Below, piece after piece: positions 1 to 8,939 of a stretch of DNA of 64,000 nucleotides. This DNA comes from Pseudoalteromonas sp. XI10 (GTDB taxonomy: Bacteria; Pseudomonadota; Gammaproteobacteria; Enterobacterales; Alteromonadaceae), in NCBI RefSeq assembly GCF_001469895.1, contig NZ_LOPY01000052.1:248001-312000 (forward strand). Direction: 5' to 3'. The stretch's first letter is position 1. Each line of letters begins with the position of its first letter. The notes under the pieces were generated by a model. That model searched no databases and was not told the DNA's origin. It saw nothing but the letters and a program-made list of their open reading frames with translations. A program made the position numbers and the translations under genes.

Positions 1-1
1 C

Positions 2-505
2 CGAGGTTTCGCGGTTGTTGCTGGTGAGGTTCGTAACTTAGCGCAACGTTCAGCTGCTGCAGCAAAAGAAATCAAAGAATTGATCCGAGACAGTGTTGGA
101 AAAGTTGAGGATGGTACATTACTGGTTAATGAATCGGGTTCAACATTACAAGAAATTGTTACGGCGGTGCAAAGAGTTACAGCAATGATTTCTGATATTG
201 CTCAAGCTTCTGAAGAGCAAAGCTCTGGTATTGAACAAGTTAATAAAGCCATTGCTCAAATGGATGAAATGACTCAGCAAAATGCTGCTTTAGTTGAGCA
301 AGCATCTGCCGCAGGTGAATCAATGGCTGAGCAAGCGAATGATATGAGCCGCTTATTAAACTTCTTCTCGTTATCAAATAACGAGATGGATATTACAAGC
401 CGCGCAAGTTCAGCCCCTGCTCCTAAAACGCCAAGCTCACCTGTGCGTTCAGCGCCAAAAGGCAATAACTTTGTTGACCCTAGTGATGAGTGGGAAGAGT
501 TTTAA
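2..505 (+). CDS. Methyl-accepting chemotaxis protein, C-terminal part (partial)
   Basis: Only the cytoplasmic end of a chemoreceptor is present; the gene runs off the left edge. The first visible residues, [20 protein letters not shown], are the conserved hairpin tip that binds CheA and CheW, followed by the returning coiled-coil helix rich in Glu, Gln and Ala, where methylation sites lie. After a Ser/Pro-rich linker the protein ends in DEWEEF. A terminal x-W-x-x-F pentapeptide is the known tether for CheR (and CheB) in high-abundance receptors such as Tar and Tsr. The gene lies directly before cheR, cheD and cheB, so receptor and adaptation enzymes are probably co-expressed. The sensor domain, and so the ligand, cannot be seen. 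Confidence 0.95.
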   Translation, partial: RGFAVVAGEVRNLAQRSAAAAKEIKELIRDSVGKVEDGTLLVNESGSTLQEIVTAVQRVTAMISDIAQASEEQSSGIEQVNKAIAQMDEMTQQNAALVEQASAAGESMAEQANDMSRLLNFFSLSNNEMDITSRASSAPAPKTPSSPVRSAPKGNNFVDPSDEWEEF

Positions 506-570
506 AACTCTTCCCAACTAAATTCTAACTAGTTAATTGCATCTAATGTTACAGCTGCAGGGTCAGGCTC

Positions 571-1389
571 ATGAAAGAGTTTTTATTAACGGATAGTGAT
601 TTCAAAGCTATTTCGTCACAAGTGTATGATGCTTGCGGCATTGTCTTAGCAGAGCACAAACGCGAGATGGTTTACTCGCGTTTGGCAAGACGTATTCGCC
701 AACATAAGCTTAAGAACTTTAAAGAATATTTAGACTTTCTTGAAGAGAATAAAGAGCAAGAGTTTAGTGAGTTTATTAATGCCATAACCACTAATCTGAC
801 TTCTTTCTTTCGTGAGCCACACCACTTTAGTTATCTAAAAAATACTATAGTCCCCAAACTGCTGATTAGTAATGCTAAACAAAAGCGTGTAAGGGTGTGG
901 TCTGCTGGTTGCTCGACCGGCGAAGAGCCTTATACCATTGCTATGACTTTAAGCAGCCTATTTCCGTCTGATTGGGATGTGAAAATCCTAGCTACTGACT
1001 TAGACTCAAATGTGCTCGCTAAAGCACAGGCTGGCACTTATACCGCTGCCAATGTGAATGGTTTAGACAAAAGCCAACTTAAGCGCTGGTTTCTAAAAAG
1101 CCATGACGGTCAGTTATATAAAGTAAAACCCGAACTACAAAAGAATATTTTCTTTAAACGTCTAAACTTATTACAAAGCTGGCCTATGAAAGGGCCGTTT
1201 GATGTTATTTTTTGTCGCAATGTAGTTATCTACTTCGATAAGCCGACGAAAGATACTCTATTTAAACGTTATTACGATTTGTTGACCGATTCAGGTCATT
1301 TATTCTTGGGGCATTCCGAAACACTGGGTAAGGACCACAAAGAGTTTAAGAATTTAGGCCAAACTATCTATCAAAAAGGTGGTCTATGA
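571..1389 (+). CDS. cheR: Chemotaxis protein methyltransferase CheR
   Basis: CheR transfers methyl groups from S-adenosylmethionine to receptor glutamates during chemotactic adaptation. The 272 residues have the usual two parts: an N-terminal helical domain (about 1-75, with the basic stretch YSRLARRIRQ that contacts receptor helices) and a Rossmann methyltransferase domain with the SAM loop AGCSTGEEPY at about 112-121 and the CRNVVIYF motif. Length is normal for the family. The stop overlaps the cheD start (ATGA), so the two are translationally coupled. The receptor just upstream ends in a pentapeptide that would recruit this enzyme. Confidence 0.96.
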   Translation: MKEFLLTDSDFKAISSQVYDACGIVLAEHKREMVYSRLARRIRQHKLKNFKEYLDFLEENKEQEFSEFINAITTNLTSFFREPHHFSYLKNTIVPKLLISNAKQKRVRVWSAGCSTGEEPYTIAMTLSSLFPSDWDVKILATDLDSNVLAKAQAGTYTAANVNGLDKSQLKRWFLKSHDGQLYKVKPELQKNIFFKRLNLLQSWPMKGPFDVIFCRNVVIYFDKPTKDTLFKRYYDLLTDSGHLFLGHSETLGKDHKEFKNLGQTIYQKGGL

Positions 1390-2003
1390 GTAGTCATTTT
1401 AAACCTGTATTGTCTGGTTTTGAGCACGTTAAACGGTTTTGGGATGGCAAGCGCCATAAAGTGGTTGCTAAAGTATTACCAGGCGAATTTTATGTGTCTA
1501 AGTCTGATGAATTGATCACAACTGTGTTAGGTTCGTGTATTGCTGCATGTATTTACGATGAAGGCTTAGGTATTGGTGGTATGAATCATTTTATGCTGCC
1601 GGCGGAAAAAGGCGTTGATCCGAGCAACGCACATAGCCTTAATTGCCGTTATGGTAACTGGGCAATGGAATACTTGATAAATGAAATCCTAAAAAATGGC
1701 GGCTCTAGACGCAATCTCAAAGTAAAGCTGTTTGGCGGCGGGAAAATAATCCGCTCAATGACAGATATTGGTGTTGGCAACATTCGTTTTGCAAATGCCT
1801 ATGTACTTGAGGAAGGTTTAGATTTAGTATCCCATGATGTTGGCGGGCCTTGGCCACGTAAGGTGATGTTTGATCCACAAACAGGCAAGGCGCAGGTTAA
1901 GAAAATGCGTGAATTGCATTCTGATAAGCTTGAAAAACGTGAAATTAAATACTTACACGATATTGAGCAGCAAGATGCAGAAACGGATATTGAATTATTT
2001 TAG
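1386..2003 (+). CDS. cheD: Chemoreceptor glutamine deamidase CheD
   Basis: CheD deamidates specific receptor glutamines to glutamate and in some bacteria takes part in adaptation with CheC. The catalytic cysteine (C51 in LGSCIAACI) and histidine (H68 in GGMNHFMLP) are present, as is the FGGG motif of the family. The start overlaps the cheR stop by four bases, and cheB follows after 8 bases, giving a cheR-cheD-cheB operon. At 205 residues it is longer than many CheD proteins because of a charged C-terminal extension (from about 160) of unknown purpose. Confidence 0.93.
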   Translation: MSSHFKPVLSGFEHVKRFWDGKRHKVVAKVLPGEFYVSKSDELITTVLGSCIAACIYDEGLGIGGMNHFMLPAEKGVDPSNAHSLNCRYGNWAMEYLINEILKNGGSRRNLKVKLFGGGKIIRSMTDIGVGNIRFANAYVLEEGLDLVSHDVGGPWPRKVMFDPQTGKAQVKKMRELHSDKLEKREIKYLHDIEQQDAETDIELF

Positions 2004-2011
2004 GAGAGCAA

Positions 2012-3046
2012 ATGATCAAAGTACTCATAGTTGATGATTCTGCTTTGATCCGTGGTTTACTCAAGGAAGTGCTCGAGCAAGCGCAAGACATTCAGGTCGT
2101 TGGCGCGGCAGAAGACCCTTATCAAGCCCGAGATTTAATTAAGCGCCTTAATCCCGATGTCTTAACGCTTGATATCGAAATGCCGAAAATGGATGGGTTA
2201 AGTTTTTTAAAAAACTTGATGCGCCTTCGTCCTATGCCAGTTGTGATGATTTCTACACTGACTCAAAAAGGCTCACCAATCACACTGGAAGCCCTCGAAA
2301 TTGGTGCCGTTGACTTTATTGCTAAGCCAACTATCAATGTCACTGAAAATCTGCAGCGTTATGCCCATTTATTACATCAAAAAGTACGTACTGCAGCTGG
2401 CGCTAGAGTGCGAGCTTTTAAAGAAACAAAAGTTGAAGACGACAGCTCTTTAACAGCATTGCAATTTAAGGCAAACAGCGTGCTTGCAATTGGTGCTTCA
2501 ACAGGCGGCACAGAAGCAATTAAAGAAGTGCTCGTGCGCATGCCAGAAAGCTGCCCACCGATTGTTATTACACAGCATATCCCTCCAGTATTTAGTACCT
2601 CGTTTGCAATGCGCATGGATAGAACGTGCAAAATCAACGTTAAAGAAGCTGAGCATGGCGATAAGCTACAACCAGGCTGGGCGTATATTGCACCGGGCGA
2701 TCAGCATTTGAGTGTAGTAAAAAAAGCAGGCGGCTTGTTTTGTCAGCTTGATTCAAGTGAGCTGGTTAATCGCCATCGTCCAGCGGTTGATGTGCTATTT
2801 AACTCCTTAGTCGTGGCTTGCCCTAAAGTAACGGTGGCAGCAATACTAACCGGTATGGGCAGCGATGGTGCAAAAGGCATGCTTGCATTAAATCAAGCTG
2901 GGGCTTACACCATAGCACAGGATGAATTGTCGTCAGTGGTGTGGGGCATGCCTAAAGCCGCAGTAGAGCTTAATGCGGCTAATGAAGTGGTTCGCCTTGA
3001 TAAGGTTGCAGCGCAAATGCTAAAACAAGCTGCTAAGGTACAATAA
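2012..3046 (+). CDS. cheB: Chemotaxis response regulator protein-glutamate methylesterase CheB
   Basis: CheB removes methyl groups from chemoreceptors and is activated by phosphorylation from CheA. The N-terminal receiver domain has the acidic pair D8/D9, the phosphoacceptor D54 in LTLDIEMPKMDG, and K105-region AKP. The C-terminal methylesterase domain has the Ser-His-Asp triad: S163 in GASTGG, H189 in QHIP and D285 in MGSDGAKG. Length 344 is standard. The start is preceded by AGGAG with good spacing. The 3' end overlaps the convergent deacetylase gene by 14 bases, leaving no room for a terminator between them. Confidence 0.97.
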   Translation: MIKVLIVDDSALIRGLLKEVLEQAQDIQVVGAAEDPYQARDLIKRLNPDVLTLDIEMPKMDGLSFLKNLMRLRPMPVVMISTLTQKGSPITLEALEIGAVDFIAKPTINVTENLQRYAHLLHQKVRTAAGARVRAFKETKVEDDSSLTALQFKANSVLAIGASTGGTEAIKEVLVRMPESCPPIVITQHIPPVFSTSFAMRMDRTCKINVKEAEHGDKLQPGWAYIAPGDQHLSVVKKAGGLFCQLDSSELVNRHRPAVDVLFNSLVVACPKVTVAAILTGMGSDGAKGMLALNQAGAYTIAQDELSSVVWGMPKAAVELNAANEVVRLDKVAAQMLKQAAKVQ

Positions 3047-4064
3047 CCCAAGGTTGTGAGAACCAGTAGTAACTGCCTTTTTTCGCGATAGAAGGGGCTG
3101 TGCAGTTAAAGCGAGAGCGGCCTTTTTTCAGTTTTTCAGGTGAGGTGATCTTCACCGTATCTTTACTAAGCCAAGTTAAGTCTGCTTGGCCAATACCAGA
3201 GACATAACAAGCAAACTGACTTTTATGAAAGTCCTGCATATCAAATTGAATGCTTATACTTGGTGGGTTTTCGTTTGTAACGCTATCTGAATAGCTGAGC
3301 TGTTTGATTGTGAATGCTTGAGAGTCGAGTTTAGTGGCAAGCGTATCAAGCTTTGAATAAAAGCCCGATGCCGGAAAGCGTGGTAATCGGGTAAAGTCAG
3401 AATGGATACCTACAGCACCCGAATGTTGACCTATTCCAACAAAGCCTAGCGATTTTACTAGTTGTTGCAATGAATTATTAAATTCACCATAAGGGTAAGC
3501 AAGGTATTTAAAATCATGGTCAATTTCTTCTTTAATGCGCTGCTGGGCAGATAAAATATCTTTTTTAGTACGTGCAAGCCATGATTCTTCACTCTCGCCA
3601 GACTGTTTGCGATGCAAGTAATTATGAACTTGTGTATGGTTGCTGATCAAGGCGCCTTTATTAGATAGCTCCTTTAACTGCTGCCATGTCATTACATAGC
3701 TTTTACCTTCATCAATTAGCTCGGGATTTACGAAAATTGTGTACGGATAGCCAAACTTCTCCAAGATAGGCGCTGCTTCTTCATAGTTATTTTTGTAGCC
3801 ATCGTCGAAGGTAATCGCGACAGTTTTATCAGTTAGCGGTTGGCCTGCTTGTAACGAGGTGATGAGTTCATCTAGTGGAATAACGTTGAAGTTATTATCT
3901 TTTAAATATTGCATGTGTTCAGTGAATGTTTCGCTGCTGACACTGGTTACCGCAGGAAGGCTTTCACTGACGTGGTGATACTGTAGAATGACTGCGCCAT
4001 GGGCACGCAAAGATAAACCTAACAGGACTGCAAATACTAAATGAAACATTTTCTTAAACGTCAT
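3033..4064 (-). CDS. Polysaccharide deacetylase family protein (secreted)
   Basis: A secreted NodB-fold deacetylase (carbohydrate esterase 4), which removes acetyl groups from N-acetylated glycans such as poly-N-acetylglucosamine or chitin. An N-terminal signal peptide (MTFKK, then a hydrophobic core ending near RAHGA) precedes the catalytic domain. Visible motifs are QYHHVS near the start, TFDDG (metal and catalytic Asp) and NHTQVHNY, matching the H-x-x-x-H metal site. A C-terminal region of about 100 residues looks like a beta-rich accessory domain. Three in-frame ATGs are possible (4076, 4064, 4049); I chose 4064 because it gives a basic n-region, but no strong ribosome site decides it. 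Its 5' end overlaps the divergent MATE gene. The substrate is not determinable here. Confidence 0.85.
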   Translation of the reverse strand: MTFKKMFHLVFAVLLGLSLRAHGAVILQYHHVSESLPAVTSVSSETFTEHMQYLKDNNFNVIPLDELITSLQAGQPLTDKTVAITFDDGYKNNYEEAAPILEKFGYPYTIFVNPELIDEGKSYVMTWQQLKELSNKGALISNHTQVHNYLHRKQSGESEESWLARTKKDILSAQQRIKEEIDHDFKYLAYPYGEFNNSLQQLVKSLGFVGIGQHSGAVGIHSDFTRLPRFPASGFYSKLDTLATKLDSQAFTIKQLSYSDSVTNENPPSISIQFDMQDFHKSQFACYVSGIGQADLTWLSKDTVKITSPEKLKKGRSRFNCTAPSIAKKGSYYWFSQPWVIVP

Positions 4065-5375
4065 AAGGCACACCATAAAAGTTTACTGTTATTAGCCGGT
4101 CCGATGATTTTATCAAATATTACCGTGCCAATGTTAGGTTTAGTTGATACCGCTGTAATCGGCCACTTAGGAAGCGCTCACTATTTAGCTGGTATAGCGC
4201 TCGGTTCAGCAGTTATCTCGTTATTATTTTGGCTAGCAGGCTTTTTGCGCATGAGCACCACAGGATTAGTTGCACAGGCTTATGGTAAAAGCGATCACAC
4301 CTTACTCGCTGAGCTATTAAAGCGCAGCTTGTTACTAGCAACAGCAGTTGCGCTGTTATTAATAGCGCTGAGTATACCTATACAATCCTTAATGGCATAT
4401 TTATCAAATGCTAATGAAGCTGTTTTAGAACAAGCAAATAGCTATTTTTCGATTCGTATTTTTAGTGCACCAGCTGCTTTGTGTAATTTGGTTTTACTTG
4501 GTTGGATGTTAGGTGTTCATTATGGACGCGGGCCGTTTTATTTATTACTTATCACCAATATAACCAATATTGTGCTCGATATTTATTTTGTGGTGTTTCT
4601 TGATTGGGGTGTGGCTGGAGCTGCGTGGGCATCTTTAATCGCTGATTATATCGCCCTTGCTTTTGCACTTATGTTAGTTGCACAGCTTGCTAAAAAGCAG
4701 GGGGTTAATCTTGCTGTGAAAGCGTGGTTAAGTGTTGCTAAGTTACTTGATTTAGTGAGCTTAAATCGCGATATTTTTATTCGCTCACTAGCACTCCAGC
4801 TATGTTTTAGCTTTATGACTTTTTATGGCGCACGTATCGGCGAAACAACCTTAGCGGCTAATGCCGTGTTGCTAAACTTTTTAATGTTGGTGAGCTTTGC
4901 GCTTGATGGTATTGCTTATGCCAGTGAAGCTAAGGTCGGTAAAGCGAAAGGTGAGTACAGTACTAAGCAGATTAAGTTATGGGTTAATTTGAGCTTGTTT
5001 TGGGGCGGGTTATTTGCGGTGTTTTATAGCCTTATATTTTTATTATTTGGTGAGGCAATTATTCGCTTACTTACCGATGTGCCCGAAGTTATCAGCCTTG
5101 CAACGGTTTATCTTCCTTGGGTGATTATTTTACCTATCGCAGCGATGGGCTGCTTCTTATTTGATGGCGTATTTGTCGGTTTAACCCGTGCTAAAGACAT
5201 GCGTAATACTATGCTATTTAGTGCTCTAGTGGGCTTTTTTGGACTGTTTTGGGTAGTGAGTAGTTGGCAAAATCATGGTTTATGGTTTGCGATGACCAGC
5301 TTTATGCTAATGCGTGGGTTAACGTTGTGGTTTCGCTACCGTAAAATTGTCAATAATCAGCAATTATTAGATTAA
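4041..5375 (+). CDS. MATE family efflux transporter, DinF-like
   Basis: A 444-residue integral membrane protein with about twelve hydrophobic helices, starting with the MATE signature AGPMILSNITVPMLGLVDTAVIGHLG. MATE carriers export cationic drugs or metabolites using a sodium or proton gradient. The N-terminal half resembles the DinF branch more than NorM, in the VDTAVIGHLG motif and overall length. It diverges from the deacetylase, and the two coding regions overlap by about 24 bases at their starts, so either one start is further in or the promoters lie within each other's coding sequence. Substrate unknown. Confidence 0.9.
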   Translation: MKHFLKRHKAHHKSLLLLAGPMILSNITVPMLGLVDTAVIGHLGSAHYLAGIALGSAVISLLFWLAGFLRMSTTGLVAQAYGKSDHTLLAELLKRSLLLATAVALLLIALSIPIQSLMAYLSNANEAVLEQANSYFSIRIFSAPAALCNLVLLGWMLGVHYGRGPFYLLLITNITNIVLDIYFVVFLDWGVAGAAWASLIADYIALAFALMLVAQLAKKQGVNLAVKAWLSVAKLLDLVSLNRDIFIRSLALQLCFSFMTFYGARIGETTLAANAVLLNFLMLVSFALDGIAYASEAKVGKAKGEYSTKQIKLWVNLSLFWGGLFAVFYSLIFLLFGEAIIRLLTDVPEVISLATVYLPWVIILPIAAMGCFLFDGVFVGLTRAKDMRNTMLFSALVGFFGLFWVVSSWQNHGLWFAMTSFMLMRGLTLWFRYRKIVNNQQLLD

Positions 5376-5376
5376 A

Positions 5377-5646
5377 TTACTTCCACAAATCAGGGTCGTG
5401 ATTTTTGGGAGACGAGCGCTCTAAAACTTGCGCAAAACGGTTGGCAAAAATACCTAAGTAGCCCCAACCAGCAAAGAATAAAGCCACTGCTAGTATGACT
5501 AGGCCAATTAATTGAAATAGTGCGGGCCCATAGTAACCTATGGCAATAAAGATCACGGCTAGCACAAACAGTGCTAGGCCGCGAAGAAAGCGTTTTAAGC
5601 TTAACTTGGGGTCGCTACCTAAGCGAAATACCCATTTTTTAAGCAT
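5377..5646 (-). CDS. Small two-helix inner-membrane protein, unknown function
   Basis: 89 residues with two hydrophobic segments (about 22-44 and 46-66) between a basic N-terminus and a charged C-terminal tail (RSSPKNHDPDLWK). The positive N-terminus suggests both ends are cytoplasmic. It ends one base from the end of the convergent MATE gene and lies 14 bases downstream of nfuA on the same strand, so it is probably co-transcribed with nfuA. I do not recognise a functional family. Confidence 0.75.
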   Translation of the reverse strand: MLKKWVFRLGSDPKLSLKRFLRGLALFVLAVIFIAIGYYGPALFQLIGLVILAVALFFAGWGYLGIFANRFAQVLERSSPKNHDPDLWK

Positions 5647-5660
5647 GCTTTATATACCGG

Positions 5661-6236
5661 TTAGTAGTAAGAGTGCTCACCAGATTGGTGATCAGTAATG
5701 TCTCTTACACCGTTGATTTCGTCAAACTTGGCGATCATTTCTTTCTCGATGCCTTCTTTTAGTGTGACATCAATCATTGAACAACCGTTACAGCCACCAC
5801 CAAATTGCAGTACCGCGATACCGTCAGCAGTAATTTCTACTAGGCTAACTTGGCCGCCGTGGTTAGCGAGCTGTGGATTCACTTCAGTTTCAAGCATATG
5901 TTGAACACGTTCTTGCAGTGATGCATCGTCGCTAAGTTTACGTGCTTTTGCATTTGGCGCTTTAAGCGTTAACTGGGTACCCATTTTGTCAGTTACAAAA
6001 TCGATTTCAGCTTCTTCTAAGAAAGGGGCGCTTTCTGCATCAACAACGGCATCAAAACCATTGAATGGTAGACGAATATCAGTCGCTTCAACGGCGTCTT
6101 CTGGGCAGTAAGAAACACCACACTCAGCCTGCGAAGTACCTGGGTTAACTACAAACACACGAATGTTTGTTTGTTCAGCTTGGTCTGCTAAAAGTTTAGC
6201 AAAATGAGATTGTGCAGATTCAGAAATAGAGATCAT
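5661..6236 (-). CDS. nfuA: Fe-S cluster biogenesis protein NfuA
   Basis: NfuA is a carrier that receives Fe-S clusters and delivers them to apo-proteins, important under oxidative stress or iron limitation. The 191 residues match the two-domain architecture: an N-terminal A-type-carrier-like domain (about 1-95) with degenerate ligands, and a C-terminal Nfu domain with the cluster-binding C149-x-x-C152 in [10 protein letters not shown]. Both the length and the cysteine positions equal those of E. coli NfuA. It shares an upstream region with the divergent M14 peptidase. Its relation to comF/gntX and bioH, its E. coli neighbours, is preserved apart from the inserted peptidase. Confidence 0.96.
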   Translation of the reverse strand: MISISESAQSHFAKLLADQAEQTNIRVFVVNPGTSQAECGVSYCPEDAVEATDIRLPFNGFDAVVDAESAPFLEEAEIDFVTDKMGTQLTLKAPNAKARKLSDDASLQERVQHMLETEVNPQLANHGGQVSLVEITADGIAVLQFGGGCNGCSMIDVTLKEGIEKEMIAKFDEINGVRDITDHQSGEHSYY

Positions 6237-6250
6237 AAAACGGACTATAC

Positions 6251-6281
6251 TTGACTAAATTACTCGGATACTGTGTATCAT
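6251..6281 (+). promoter_or_regulatory. Possible promoter for the M14 peptidase
   Basis: In the nfuA/M14 intergenic region TTGACT (6251-6256) is followed by TATCAT (6276-6281) with a 19-base spacer, or by the poorer TGTATC with 17. The -35 is good and the -10 acceptable, but the spacing is long, and the implied leader of roughly 90 bases is unremarkable. Position and orientation fit the peptidase gene. This is inference from consensus only. Confidence 0.35.
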
Positions 6282-6380
6282 ACTCCGCTCATCGTGTTGT
6301 CGCCAGTGTTGAGCGTAAAAAGTTGCATCTATTTTATCGAATGGTAGCGTTAAAACATCAAATAATTACGGGTGCTATCT

Positions 6381-8933
6381 ATGCGTTTCATAATAACAAT
6401 ATTAACCATGCTAGTGAGCGTTAGCGCATTAGCAAAACCTCTTTCTTATTACTTTGAACAAGATGTGAAATTTGACCCAAGTATTCCGACTCCTGAGCAG
6501 GTGTTAGGTTACGAAGTGGGTGAGTGGCATGTACGTCACGATCAACTTGTGCAATATATGCAAATTCTTGCTGAAAAAAGTGACCGAATGAATTTTAAAG
6601 TAATCGGTCGCACTCATGAACAGCGTCCACTGGTGATGCTAACGGTTACAGCGTCAGACAAACTTGGCCAAGTAGAGCAAATCCGCAAGGCGCATTTAGC
6701 TCGCCTAAATGGTGGGGAAAGTGACTCAAGCAAACAGCCTGCGGTTGTTTGGATGGGTTACAGTGTTCACGGTAATGAATCATCAGGCAGCAACGCATCG
6801 CTTCTCGTTGCGTATTACCTTGCAGCCGCACAGGGTCCAGAAATCGATGCCTTACTTAACAACACGGTTATTTTACTCGACCCATCATTAAACCCAGATG
6901 GCTTAGCACGTTTTGCTAATTGGGCAAACAGCAACCGTGGCATGAAGTTGTCATCAGATCCACAAACTCGCGAGCATATTGAAAGTTGGCCAAGTAGCCG
7001 TACTAACCATTACTTGTTTGATTTAAACCGTGACTGGTTGTTACTGCAGCACCCTGAATCGCGTGCGCGTATTGCACAGTTTCACCAATGGAAACCGAAT
7101 ATCCTAACTGACTTCCATGAGATGGGCCCAAACAGCACTTACTTTTTCCAACCAGGGATCCCAACTCGTAAACACCCAATTACGCCAGAAGAAAATGTCA
7201 CGCTGACTAAAGCCATTGCAAACTATCATGCAAAGACACTTGATGAGCACAATGCACTTTACTTCACTGAAGAAAGCTTTGATGACTTTTACTATGGTAA
7301 AGGCTCAACTTATCCAGACGTAAATGGCGGTGTAGGCATCTTATTTGAACAAGCGAGCTCGCGTGGTCACTTACAAGAAACTATTAACGGCCCGTTAAGT
7401 TTCCCGTTTACGATTAAAAATCAGTTATTAACTAGCTTATCGACGTTCCAAGCGGCGATTGATAACCGTACAGACTTACTTGATTATCAAGCAAAATTTT
7501 ACAACAAAGCAGTTGATCTTGCTGGTGATGAAGATTTTAAAGGGTATGTAGTTAAAGGCGGCGCTGATCAAAGCCGCATGCAATACTTCCTTGATTTATT
7601 GAGACAACACCAAATCAATGCGTACATGTTAGAAGAGCCGTTAAAAGTAAACGGGCAAAGCTTTTCTGAGCAGAGCTATTATGTGCCATTAGCACAGCCA
7701 CAATTTCGTTTAATTAAAGCGATTTTCAGTGAGCAGCAGCGTTTTGTTGATAATACCTTTTATGATGTATCTGGCTGGACACTTGCTCATGCCTTTAATT
7801 TAGAATTTGCAAAGGTAAGCAGCAACTGGGGCTTAAATGTGGCTAAAATGCCTTGGCAGCAAAGTGTTAAGTCAAGCTTTGCAGCATTACCGCAAAGCTA
7901 TGCCTATGCATTTAAATGGGATGATTACCTAGCGCCAAAAATGCTTAATAGCTTGCTTGAACAAGGTGTGAAAGCACGCGTGGCATTAAGCCCACTTACA
8001 GCAAAAACACCATCAGGTGAAATAGCTTTTGAACCAGGCAGTATTCTTGTTCCTGCTGGTCTGCAAACTGATAGCAACTGGGTTAGCTATTTAAACCAAG
8101 CACAGAATGAATTTGGTATTGAAATTACGCCAATTAGCTCGGGCCTAACGGTTAAAGGTGCAGATTTAGGTTCTCGTGCAATGGCGGTTGTGAAAGCGCC
8201 TAAAGTATTACTCGTGGGTGGTCAAGGAACTAGCCAGTATGAGCTTGGTGAAGTGTGGTATTACTTAGATCGTTTTGTTGGTACCGCGCCAAGCATTATC
8301 GAAATGGAGCGCTTAGGTAGGGTAGACCTTGAAAACTACAGCCATATTATTTTAGCGCACGGAAATTTCAATCGTCTTGACGATGCGACTAAAGTGGCTA
8401 TTAAATCGTGGGTTCGTAAAGGCGGTGTTATTTGGGGCCACAAAGGTGGTGCCAAGTTCTTAGCTGATCAGCAGCTACTAAAAGCTAATTACTTATCTCG
8501 TCGCGATGTAGCCAGTGCCTTTGATACAACAGGGCTTACTTATGCTGATAAAGATGACTTAGCAGGTCGTCAGCGTATTGCCGGCGCAATTTTTAATACC
8601 TCAGTGGATTTATCTCACCCACTTACGTATTCGCTGAACCGTAATACATTACCAGTATTTAAGAATAGCACTTGGCTACTTGAGAAGTCAGATGCCCCAT
8701 TTGTTAATGTGCTTACTTACACAGATAAGCCGCTTTTAGCTGGCTTTACCGATGACGTAAACGTAGAGCAAGTAGCGGGTGCTGCTGGCCTAATTGCGCA
8801 TTCATATGGCAAGGGCAGTGTAATAGGTATGACAGATAACCCTGTGTTCCGTGGTTACTGGTACGGTACGAGCCGATTACTAAGCAATGCCTTATTTTTT
8901 GGTAATGCCTTTCATGCTTCAGGTGATAAGTAA
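6381..8933 (+). CDS. Secreted zinc carboxypeptidase, M14 family
   Basis: An 850-residue exported metallopeptidase. A signal peptide (MRFIITILTM...SALA) precedes the M14 catalytic domain with zinc ligands H130 and E133 (SVHGNESSG) and a third His in TDFHEMGPNS; LNPDGLARFANWAN and LNRDWL are further conserved blocks. M14 enzymes remove C-terminal residues from peptides, here probably in the periplasm or outside the cell. The C-terminal third (VLLVGGQGTSQYELGEVWYY, then ILAHGNF) looks like a glutamine-amidotransferase-like alpha/beta domain. A GTG three codons upstream (6372) is possible, but ATG 6381 starts a cleaner signal peptide. The gene stands alone between nfuA and comF. Confidence 0.9.
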   Translation: MRFIITILTMLVSVSALAKPLSYYFEQDVKFDPSIPTPEQVLGYEVGEWHVRHDQLVQYMQILAEKSDRMNFKVIGRTHEQRPLVMLTVTASDKLGQVEQIRKAHLARLNGGESDSSKQPAVVWMGYSVHGNESSGSNASLLVAYYLAAAQGPEIDALLNNTVILLDPSLNPDGLARFANWANSNRGMKLSSDPQTREHIESWPSSRTNHYLFDLNRDWLLLQHPESRARIAQFHQWKPNILTDFHEMGPNSTYFFQPGIPTRKHPITPEENVTLTKAIANYHAKTLDEHNALYFTEESFDDFYYGKGSTYPDVNGGVGILFEQASSRGHLQETINGPLSFPFTIKNQLLTSLSTFQAAIDNRTDLLDYQAKFYNKAVDLAGDEDFKGYVVKGGADQSRMQYFLDLLRQHQINAYMLEEPLKVNGQSFSEQSYYVPLAQPQFRLIKAIFSEQQRFVDNTFYDVSGWTLAHAFNLEFAKVSSNWGLNVAKMPWQQSVKSSFAALPQSYAYAFKWDDYLAPKMLNSLLEQGVKARVALSPLTAKTPSGEIAFEPGSILVPAGLQTDSNWVSYLNQAQNEFGIEITPISSGLTVKGADLGSRAMAVVKAPKVLLVGGQGTSQYELGEVWYYLDRFVGTAPSIIEMERLGRVDLENYSHIILAHGNFNRLDDATKVAIKSWVRKGGVIWGHKGGAKFLADQQLLKANYLSRRDVASAFDTTGLTYADKDDLAGRQRIAGAIFNTSVDLSHPLTYSLNRNTLPVFKNSTWLLEKSDAPFVNVLTYTDKPLLAGFTDDVNVEQVAGAAGLIAHSYGKGSVIGMTDNPVFRGYWYGTSRLLSNALFFGNAFHASGDK

Positions 8934-8939
8934 TCACAA

